A program made the translations under genes and the position numbers. The notes beneath the pieces are model-generated. The model saw only the letters and a program-made list of their open reading frames with translations. It was not told where the DNA came from and did not search any database. Of a DNA stretch of 64,000 nt, positions 1-10,500 are shown one piece after another. The DNA is from Opisthorchis felineus (taxonomy: Eukaryota; Platyhelminthes; Trematoda; Opisthorchiida; Opisthorchiidae). Numbering within the stretch: position 1 is the stretch's first letter; each line of letters begins with the position of its first letter. The stretch spans positions 735,338 through 799,337 of the forward strand of contig SJOL01007097.1 of the NCBI GenBank assembly GCA_004794785.1, written 5' to 3'.

Positions 1-682
1 TTTGGGCCGATTTCTCATGGTGCAGTGAGAAGGACATGTTTGAAGAGAGCCAGATACCCAAATCCTTTTTGGTATCTATCTTCGTGATGTCTTCTGGTCC
101 ATTCTCACCATGCACGACATAGGCGTTCGCTGAGTCTCCTCCAAATGACATATGGACGCGCTTTTCGTCATTCAGAGGAAGGTGCCAGTCCAACGACCAC
201 TGCTTTGCAGCGTCTACATCCATTTGAATGGCACTGGCATTGGTACTGCAGGATTTCAATTCGTCCGCAAAAAGTAGACATGGACTTGAAAGAACGTCTG
301 GAAGGTCGTTGACGTATATGAGAGACAGCAGTGGTCTCAGAACGGATGGCTCGCTCAGAATGCTTCCCATCACCTTGCGTGGCACGCTAGTGTGGCTTAT
401 AGGCCTGCAGCTGCCGGGCGATGATCGGTCACCAGTTTTGTAGATTGGTGTGACAATCGCTTCCTCCCAAGCAGAGGGAAGGTGGCCTCCGCCAAGCGAC
501 TGACGAAACACCAGGTGGAAATGATTTGCCAGTGTGTATGACGTTTCCTTCAGGATCCTTGAATGGACTTCGTCGGGCCGCAACGCGCAGAGCGGGTTGA
601 TCTGGTGCAAGAGTTGACGAACGTCCTCAACCGTGAAGACCAAGTCGGTTAGTGGCCGTTCGTAGTACACATCGTCTACCAT
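1..682 (-). mobile_element. CR1/Jockey-like LINE reverse transcriptase fragment, runs off the window
   Basis: The minus strand is open without a stop from the ATG at 680-682 to the window edge, about 227 codons. Reading from 682 it shows the LINE reverse-transcriptase order: a [11 protein letters not shown] stretch, VTPIYKTGD, a CRPIS motif (usually YRPVS), then IYVNDLP and the palm box FADELK at 257-271. Telomere-proximal parts of the usual fold are absent: the text passes from KVMGSIL straight to [17 protein letters not shown] near 333-376, so about 120 residues including the AFD motif are missing without breaking the frame. The second catalytic aspartate of the FADD box reads Glu. What remains cannot be an active polymerase. 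The YRPVS and LIYVNDLP wording is that of CR1/Jockey-type elements, unlike the RTE-like copies elsewhere in this window. Confidence 0.82.
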
Positions 683-860
683 TTGGGTTGATTTATGTGA
701 GTATTGGTGATGTACAACCTTGCTTACTGGGCCCATGGGGTTTCTTTCTGTTTTTCACTCACAGAAATTGTCGCTTGTGCCTTTCAGGTGAACGAAAGTC
801 TCTGAACAAACCCGACCCGAGAAGCTTGGTCGAAAGCCCCGATCCGGTGTATCGATACAT

Positions 861-916
861 GATCCGTGAAAACCCCTACCTTCGGGAAATCACTGTCCCA
901 CGTTGCTCCCATGCGT
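861..916 (+). repeat. Short dispersed repeat, copy 1
   Basis: Shares CTACCTTCGG, then AATCACTGTCCCAC, then a TGCT(C/T)CCAT motif with the block at 1273-1326. The two copies differ by several substitutions and a one-base shift, so the duplication is not recent. I cannot assign a parent element. Confidence 0.5.
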
Positions 917-1200
917 GCTTGATATATATTTGGTGACAACGCCGGGATAATTAGCACCCATTGGTGATTCTACCACAAAGTACTTGGCTCTACACGTGTG
1001 CATAAAGGTCTTATAGTTTACATGTTGCTCAATCATACACTTCCGACGCACCCCCTGACCCAGCAGCCTCTGTACATGTTAACCAGCCTGAAGCACCGCA
1101 CCACTAGCACCGGCCGGTTCACGTTGGCCATAGTACACTGGGACGGTGTTCTTCAAAAGGGGGGTCATTGTAGTATGCCCCTACCACTTTGGTTGACCTA

Positions 1201-1325
1201 TATGGAAGCACTGTTGATGTGTGCTTACTGGACTTCAGGTCATGATGTTTATTTCCGTTTTCTATCCACAGAGATTACCGTGAGTCCATACCTTCGGAGA
1301 ATCACTGTCCCACAGTGCTTCCATA
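1201..1325. repeat. 125-bp hairpin with 13-bp inverted ends, containing repeat copy 2
   Basis: TATGGAAGCACTG at 1201-1213 is the exact reverse complement of CAGTGCTTCCATA at 1313-1325. The second copy of the 861-916 repeat (1273-1326) forms its right arm. Size and perfect ends resemble a small MITE, but no target-site duplication is obvious. It lies only 60 bp upstream of the BRX1 start codon. Confidence 0.5.
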
Positions 1326-1386
1326 GTGTCCATACTACAGCAGACCACGTGGTTCGGTTCTGTCTCACTTCTTTCACCCTCCGGAA

Positions 1387-1504
1387 ATGGGGAAGCCTCG
1401 CACTAACTTGTTGAAAAGCAAGGTCATGACCAACGGGAAGATAGCTTCTGGTGCTAAACGTGGTTTGATTTCCCTCAAACAGGGGAAGAGTTTGAATGTG
1501 AAGC
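1387..1504 (+). CDS. BRX1: BRX1 exon 1
   Basis: Codes for 39 residues plus one base. The segment is basic (MGKPRTNLLKSK start), fitting the variable, nucleolar-targeting N-terminus of this family. It ends at a consensus GTAAGT donor (1505). The following intron, 1505-1541, is only 37 bp and ends TTTTGCAG. Confidence 0.85.
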
Positions 1505-4500
1505 GTAAGTTGTTCGTTAGTAATGTTTTTCGCTTTTGCAGCGAAGCTTCTCCCCTCTGTTCGAAAATCGGATCAGTTACCTTCACGGAAAAATGAGTGG
1601 GTCAACAGGGAGCGGATTCTCCTGCTCGCTTCTCGCGGTGTTTCTTACATTGGTCGTCACTTAATGAAGGATCTGTTAACGATGATGCCACATGGAAAAA
1701 AAGAATCAAAGCTAGACACCAAACGTGATCTTTCTGTTCTAAACGAGTTGGCTGAAATGAGTCATACAAACAAGGTTAGTAATGTTTTCGATTTCTGTTC
1801 AGGACTTGTAGTTTCACTTGATAATACTTGAACGGCAATTTCGTCCATAACCTAGACACTTGTTGAGAGCCGTATTCTGGGGGGGGGGGAGGGGATGGAT
1901 TGTGAAGGTTTTAACCGGGAGGGGGGGGGGTGGTTCTGCTGGTCGGGTAACCTTGACTTTTGGGCCTTCTTGCCTGTGAAGCCATCGCTGTAGTGCTGTT
2001 GTAACGACCGCCGATATGTTTCTAACGGTGCTGAACCACGTCCACTGCTTTGTGCATACTCTTGATGTTTAGCGGTGTGTCTGTTCCCGTAGGGCGACCC
2101 AGATTTACTTTGCTTAGACGGTTCCACTGACCGAGTGGCCGCACTTCCGACCTCGATGCGTGTCGTGTGATTACTCCTCGAAGTAGCCCTTCAGTAGTCC
2201 AGGTTATATACTCGCATGATATACATTACCTGTCGGGCCCATTCGTCTTCTTTAGGTGACTGATTATTTCCTTCACCTGTCATTACACTATCATTTCTGG
2301 CATTTTTAGTGCACCGTCTGCTACAGTGAACTATCGGTGTATTTTTCCCAACTGAAAGGAGACGTATAATACGTCCACTACTGGGCTATTGCAAGTTTCG
2401 TATCAGTACGTTATGTCGGGATTTTGTTCGAAATCAATGCTATAGCTATTAAATACTCTTGCTGGTTCTTGATCAATACATACTAGCACATGATGAAGCT
2501 ACATGATAGCCGTCACACAATCTTCATATATATGACTGTTCAATTCCCATAATTTCCATTTAGCATACAAATTAACAGTGATGACCCGGATTCTCTTGTT
2601 TTTCAACCGCACGCTTAGGTTGTTACAGTGTCCGACCTAAAGCGGTCACCGTGTCCTAGTGGTGGGGCTTCTGTGCTGCAATGATCCTCCGGGCTACACT
2701 GACTGAAACTCAGTTCCTGAAGGTTCAACCACACCAGGAAGGCCAACAGGGAGCAGCCCGACGAAAAAGAGCCAGTTCCCGCATTGCGAGAGATCGTATT
2801 ACGAGGTGATTTGCAGGTAAAATCGTACTGTCCTCTGTGGTAGGAGTATGAAGGCAGTAAGGCGTTTTCCCCAGGCAACCAGCGATGCTGCCTTCCCCCG
2901 AGGAAGGACGGGTTAGAAAAGGTCGGCCCTAAATACCGCACACTCCGATCGCCCAACGGTTGACCGTGATCGCCCGCGCATTATTTAACACGGTCGGAAT
3001 GCTTTTAAGACCAAAATCTGGTGCTGCTCAAAAGGCACCTGCTGTACGCAGCCGCATTAGGAGTGAGATAATGATGCATTACTCCGCGCGTCCCCGGGCC
3101 AGGCCGGCCCCTTGCAGCCAAGTGTGTCAGACTGTTGAGTCATTGGATTCGGGAAGGGTCTCCCAAGAAAGCCCTAGCAAACGCTGCCTCGCGATTTAGC
3201 CTTTTGAGTCAGAGGCCAGGGGCAGGGTCCCCGAACAAAACCCGACATTCTCCCACTGTATTCTGGGTCAGACTTTTGAGTCGAAGCCTTAAGATGGGGT
3301 ACCTTAACCCAACCCCCTTCCGCTTGGGCAACCGAGAAGCATCATTCGCCTTTACAGCTCTTCGCTCACCGGCCGTCAGTCGTTAGAGCTCGAATCGACT
3401 GACTGGGGGGTCCGTGGTTGGAACCCAACCGCTCCATCTTGTCTTCTTCTGCCTAGGCTTGGGCAGCCTGGTAGTATCCCAGCCCTCCTGCTTCGGGTGG
3501 CATGGCAGTTAGGCACCAAAGGGTGCCACAGCTTAACGGTTTTACACCCCCTCTTACTCATGAAATGATACAGTGCGATCAACCCACTTCCCAGACGCCT
3601 TGCCATTATTCCGTGTCTAAATTATCGTCCGAAAAAAATAACCCAGAATCGCTTACTAACCTGAAAAGATCTAATCCACGTTGCAGCCTTCAATGTCCGT
3701 ACTCTGTCAAATTTGGCAACAGGCATCTCTTGCTGAAACCTTCCTTTCCAGACCCGTTGATTTATGTTGTGTCTCCTAAACTGGCACACAGGATCCCACT
3801 TCGGTCGCGCAGAGGGGCTCAAATGTCCCACATTTCACCCTCCGGGTATCTGGTGATCCTGGTGCAGTGGCTCTTGGTATCTACGGTGTGGGAGTTGCAC
3901 TCTGCCTCAAGGCTGAAAGCGCTTCACTGGACTGCATCCCAGTAAACAGTCATCGTTGCACAATTGGGTTGTCTGGCTCAATTATGATCATTGCAAGTCG
4001 ATGTGATAAACGGTGTTTATTTGTTCTGTCAGCATGCGCCCCGACAGCACAGTTCTGAGACTGAGAAGGACGGGTTTTATCGAGATCTGTTACACCTGCT
4101 TCGATCAGCAAGAAGGACGGATATAGCAATCTTGGCGGGTGATATGAATGCCCAAGTTGGACGACCAAGAAGCACACTTAGGTGGTGGATTTGGAGTCGA
4201 TACTGTGCGTACGAATAATGGGGAGCAGCTGCTTCAGTTGTGTGCCAATCGTCGTCTGTTCCTGGTGAGAATGAAGTTCAAGTACAAACGCTCCCGTCGA
4301 GTTACTTGGGGGCCACCAACCGCAAGACAGTCATGGACTCATCTAGACCATGTGGCTACCAGTTACCGATGGTGACCCTCCATTAAGGGTTGTCGTTCCT
4401 TCTGGGATACACAACTTGACTCTGACCATGCTGTTAATCGGACCCGGTTATCACTTCGCCTCCCGTGAGTACTGCGTGTACCAAGGCAGAACAATTCCAT

Positions 4501-7500
4501 TTGTAAACTTTGATGAGTTTCAGTAGCTCGGGAGTATCGAGCTGACCTGGCTAGAAAGCTACTGGAAACGCAGTCATGCGGACGACAAGGATTGCGTGGA
4601 GGTTGAATGGATGCGAGTTAGACACGCTATGCTCCCAGCTCTCAGAACTGTTTGTCCAAGCCATCCGACTCGATTAAATGAATATTGAATATAATCGAGA
4701 CCAGCAAGTCTTTTTGCTGCCAGAAAGGACATACCAGCAACGCGCGACTGTGATGACACACGCAGGTCCCTCCAACACCGGATAACCGGGTGTTTAAGAA
4801 TGTCAGCAAACGCTGGTGGACTGTGAAGGCCCAGGAGATGGAGAAGGCTTTCACTGCAGGCAACAGCCGTGCCCTGTTTCAGTTGATTCGATCAACCGGT
4901 CAAAAGAAGTCAGGTGTCAGCAAAACGATGTACGAAATGACAGGTCGGCAATGCACCCACGAAATCGTCGTCTTAAGCGATGAGCTGAACACTTCAGAGA
5001 ACAGTGCAGGTAGTCTTCTTCAACACAACAGCTCGAAGAACCCATTATGCCTGATTGGAACATCAACACCGTCAACAACAGGAATCGATCGGGAGATACC
5101 ACTCCTTCAACGCGACAAAGAAACTCGCCCGGATGGTCTGCACCCCACACTCTTCGAAGAAAGCGATGAGATCCTGGTGAACAGTCTGACGACGAAGATT
5201 TGGAAGCAAAACAGTGAAGTGGAGTTCCCCGATCGTCGTCCCAGTCTTCAAATAGGGCGCAAGAACGTCGTGCAAAATCCGTCGTGGCATCAGCCTGGTA
5301 TCCATCGCATCTAAGGTGCTTTGTGGCATTATATTGCGCAGGTTGATCAATTATTGGGAGAGGCATTCGTGAGAACCAAGCTGGGTTTCGTCCTGGCCGA
5401 TGGTTCATCGGCCATATCTTTACCTTGAGACAATTTCTTGAACAGCGCCAGTCTTTCAAACATCTCACGTTGGTCGTCAGAAACTTTGGTGGTGTCTGCG
5501 GCTAAGGGCGTCCCTTTCAACTTTGCAGCCCTTATGAGGGCACTGTATGCGAACTCACGTGGGCGGGTACGAGTATATTGTAAGCTTTCGCATGAGTTCA
5601 CCATGTCCAATAGTGCAAGACAAGGTTTCCCCCTTTCGCCTTTCCTTTTCAACTTTGTTTTTGATGTTACGGCAGTGAAGCACCAGTGTCAACACTGATG
5701 TTGCTGTCCTTGATGATGATTTCGATGTGCTGCTTGAAATTTGTCTGCCTGCCTCTGAAACCTCGGGGATCGAAATGCACCCAGGCACTGAGTATGCTTC
5801 GATATTGCCCTACATAGTTCAGATCCTTCGAAAGTGCAAACCATTTTAAATAACCCAAATAATTCTGCCCAGCAGTTTGGCATGAGGTTCACACCTGCAA
5901 AGCGTAATGTACTGCTACAAGACCTGGTGGAATCAAACCCAAACTTCATGCTTGCAGACAAGCCAATCAACGTGGTAGGTAAATTTGTTTACCTGGGTAG
6001 TTGTATAAGTCCCGGTGGACTGGCTGGAGATGAGATCACTTCTCGAATCGGGCAGGCCAGGACAGTTTTTATCAACCTCCGGCACATGGCACTGACGTGA
6101 CGCCAGTTTGTATGCCAAGTGCAGAGTTTACACTTCGGCAGTGTGATCTATTCTGCTTTATTGATCAGAAACATGGCCTCTACGCGCAGAGAACATACGA
6201 AATTTGTCAGTGTCTGACCATCGGTTTCTCCGAATCATTGGCCGGGTCTGGTGGGAACATCGGTTTAGTCATTCCGAGGTACGCCAGATGGTTATAGGGA
6301 GAAGGAACTCTCCAACGATAGATGAATTACTCAGTTCAAAGGTTACGCTAGTTAGGACATGTACTGCGTTGCCAGAAGAGCGTCTGCTTCGCAGAGCTCT
6401 TTTCGCCTAGCCTTGTGCTGAGTGGAAGTGAGCGAGAGGTGAACAGTGTATGACTTGGCAACGAAGTATGAAAGCACTAACGAGTAGACTGAGTCGGGTC
6501 GATAACTGCCGCCTCCCTGGATGGGGACCCTGGGACTCAACTCACCAATGGTTAATGACACTGGCAGAAATGGTCCAATCACGCAGTCAATGGTGCTCGT
6601 GCGTCAAAACAATTGCCTTTAATGCGGAAATACCCAGTTCCCGAACTAACTGAACATGCTGTTACCTCCATCCTCCCCCTCATCATCATCAGAGAAGGCA
6701 ACATCACTGTTGGCACTGATGCTTCACTGCCGTACAACCATAAAGTCCATCTAATTATATTTAAAGCCTTGGAATGAAAATAAGAGAAAAGGGAGGGAGG
6801 GGACTTGATTCTGGTCTGTAGCAAGCATTCTGAAGTCCAAATACCTCCAAGTGTTCAGTCAGACAACCTGGAAAGAAACTGCCGACATGAACGCCATTAA
6901 CACCGATCAGCCGCCATTTGTTGCACTGCCTTTAGCCAAGCGCAGACGGGGTCACGGGGACCCCATCCTGTGTGCAACATCATCAGCACCCAAACTCTTC
7001 GTAATCCCCTTCACACTCTTCTTCCAAGTCAAAAGTTGTCCACCTCGCGGTTTGCACCATTCTGAAGGAGTTACGGAGAACATCACTCGTCTCGGTAGAC
7101 GGTGTTTCGGCGTGCGTAGCACATGGCCGAGCCACCGTAGTTGATGGTGCTAGATGTTTCCCGCGATTGACGTAACTGCTGCGCAACCAAATACACGTGT
7201 CCTAATCTTTTCGTTACTAATCCGTTGACGCCATCCAAAACCAGCCACGCTTCTTAGGCACCGGCAGTCAAAAACCTGAAGACCTCTCACATCATCTGTC
7301 CACAGAGCCCCCTCTCGGAAACATACAACAGAGCCCTTAGTGTAGCCTGGTACACGCGACCCCTAAGACCCAGTGATATGCCTTTTTGACACCACAAGTG
7401 GCGCAAATCAGCAAACACGATTCGAGGTTTTAAGATTCTCGCACTGACTTCCTCGGACACATTACCTGTCAGAGCTTATACAACTACCGAGATGTGTAAA

Positions 7501-10500
7501 ATCCTCCATAACTTCTAGTGGTTCTCGAATTATAAGCGTTACGTTCAGAGACTGTACGTTCTGAAGCATGACTTTGCACTTTGAAGGTTCTGTGTGCATG
7601 CCGAAAAATAGTATGGTGATGGTCAGTTTATTCAACAGAGCTTGTGCTTCCCCTCTATCTTCAAAATTGAGGGCAATGTTGTCTGCAGATCGACAGGGTT
7701 CTCACAAGCAACAATTTGAACGTCGGCGTTCTGAAGATCTTCCAGCGTTTGCCTCATTATCTCATCGGTGACGAAGTTGAACAAGAATGGGAAGGGTGGA
7801 CATCCTCGTCAGACGCCACTTTTGTAGGGAAGCTTTTGGAGAGCTCTCCATACACTTACACACCCAGAAGTATGTGAATATAGGGATCGGCTCAAGGTTT
7901 TGCGTGGTGTAGTATTTGATGAATTGAATAGTTTTGTGCAACCATATCAGTTGCACTTGCTTGGTCACGCATTACGCTATTTGGGTGTTGTTTACTTTGT
8001 CGGGCTTGTGGTAAGAAAGCTGTATGCGGTCTGTGAATTGGCAACTAAGTAGAAATGTTAAACTGATGAGTTTCGTCACGTTTGTGTATGATCTCTGTGA
8101 GTGTAAGGAACTACAGATTCTCTAGACCTGTGTTTAGGGTACCTGGCCCATGTGGCTAACTCACGGAACCAGTGCCACTCTTTTACTCATCCAACCAACA
8201 TCATATAAGCTTGCTCTCTTTTCTCCCTTTGCTACGCCGTCATTCCTTCACGTTTCATCTTTCTCTGTCGGGGTAGAGATAGCTCAACGCTTGAGGCACG
8301 AATTTACTGACTGGGTGGTCCGTGGTTCGAACCCAAACTCATTTTCGATTGCTTCTGTCTAAGCTTGGGCAGTCTACGAGTATATTAGCCCCCCCCCCCT
8401 ACTTCATGCGGGTGACATGGCACCTAGGCACTCAAAGGGCGTTACAGCTGAGCTTATCGCCCGTTCGTCCTTACAAGGTGTCATGTTATACGCCCACCAA
8501 GGACCTGATTGCTACACTCGACAAACGGAAAGCAAATCGAAGAAACGGGTAGACCACACACTAGTTGTGGTCGTTCTTATAAGTGTGGTGGTTTTCATAG
8601 CAAACCCGCGTAGCCTTACCTAGGACGCCCTATCAAAGCTGCATGAGCCAAAAATATATTGTAATACATCGAAAAAGTTTGTTGACGGTATTTCCACACT
8701 TCTGTACATGCAGAATCAACCACGAGCACTTCTTAATCAGTCACCCCTATTGGTGAGGTTTTGACTATCCCAAATGGTTGCACTTTGGAGCAGATACTCT
8801 AAAGTGCTTCCCAACGTCGCTAACCGTCATTCGCGCAGTTCTCTTCTGCCTTAGTAGTTAAAAGCTGTAGTTTTCGTGATGGCATAACGAATGCGTGAGA
8901 CTGCTTTTAAGCCAGGATGTTCGGATTATCTTCTCGGGAGCACTCTTTAAGATAGAAAACCTCCTAGGGAAACATCCTCCTTCCGATAGCACCATGGAAA
9001 GCGGGCTATCGAAGGTGTTTGAACCGGATGCTGATCTGTGCAGGAAGGAATACAGTGGTCCTGTAGTGAGCAAGTCCTCACCATCTAATAACCATTATGG
9101 AGGAATCGATTTTGATGAACCTAAGGCTTCAGGATGCCTTAGCAAAACATGGGGAAAAACTGAAAATTATCTTACAAACAGCGTCTGTCTTCTACATATG
9201 ATGCTTTTTTCATGCCATCCAAGTCTGTCCTGTTATTTGATTGCGATTCGGCAGGAGGTCTCCTTGTCGCACCTACAACTGCTCGAATAAAATCTAGACA
9301 GAACCAACAGAACAAAGAAAATTTTTTACCAATGTGGGTAGTCAACCGATACGTTCACTTGGGTCTGAGTGGCGTAATTAACGGGACAAGTTCTGCTAAC
9401 GGTTGCAGTTGCATTCGATATCGCATGCAGTTCAAAGGACTGTTCATTTTGACGAGCAAAAGCTGCAAACGAGCTTTTTGGGTGTCCAGTTTGACGGACG
9501 ACTGAATAAGTGGGTTGAGTCTAGCAGTATTTTCCTACTTATAGAGATGGAGAGTGGTTTCCTCGCTTGGTCTCTGTAACCCGTGTTTTCGGTGTCGTGA
9601 TTGCCTATCGGGGCACCGCATGACTCGATGTGTCAGCTGAGTTTGTTTGTTCATTTAATTTAGCCGAAAGCACGTTCCTCACTCAGTGCTTTCAAAAAGG
9701 GACCACTGGTTGCATGTGAGGGCCTAGTGCAATCTTGTCGTATTGTTGCGTTCCTCGCAAGGTACGTTGGTGGGGGGAGGACGTTCATCCACAATGAAGG
9801 TAGTCATCTAGATGTGATTTGTGTGAATGTTTGACACTTCGCTTTTGCTGGTGGGAATCGCATTTCATATTTAGGTGCTGGTTGCCTATACAATCAGTGA
9901 CTTTGAATGAATCACCCATTTACATAGAAATTAGTGCGAGCGGGATATTCAATACGGTTTCACATGAATCTCACTTTTGCGCCCCTCCACCGATTGGGCG
10001 CTTTAAAGACGGTCTCTGCATTCTTGTGGGCCGGTTATTATTATTTCACAGAGGGTACTACGTATATGGTCGGTGTTAGTTGACATCGGATGTATAGGAC
10101 TCGATTTTCTTGCCAACCCTTGGGATTTCATTAGTCAGCAAGTTGTGGACAGTTATATTCTTTGGAAGGTAGTATCCGGTTGTTTGACTGAGTGGCGAAA
10201 ACTCATTTCGGAAAGGCAAGTAGAGTAAGATTTATGAAGCCATCAAGATGGAGTTGGCTCCAACAAGCACCAAAAATGCAATCTCCAATTGAATTACTTG
10301 TTGAGGGATCACTAAGTAGCAGTTCAATAATAATTCATTATTGATTTCCGTTCTTAAGCTATGGAGAAAATTTCTGTCAATAATGCAGAAACGTTACCTG
10401 AAATCGGAGTTCAAGTAATCTTACACAAGGGTATCATTCCGTTCATGATTGTCACAAGCGAACAATGGCCGAACTGACCAAAAGGCTGACTTTCGGAGGA

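Larger units (their letters stand above)
683..1386. other. Intergenic segment upstream of BRX1 with short repeats
   Basis: This segment separates the LINE fragment from the BRX1 start codon. It holds two related blocks of about 55 bp and an inverted-repeat hairpin, listed separately. Positions 780-930 also contain an open plus-strand frame preceded by pyrimidine-rich AG sites, which could be an exon or chance. I see no TATA box. The BRX1 promoter and 5' UTR should lie in the last few hundred bases, but nothing marks them. Confidence 0.4.
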
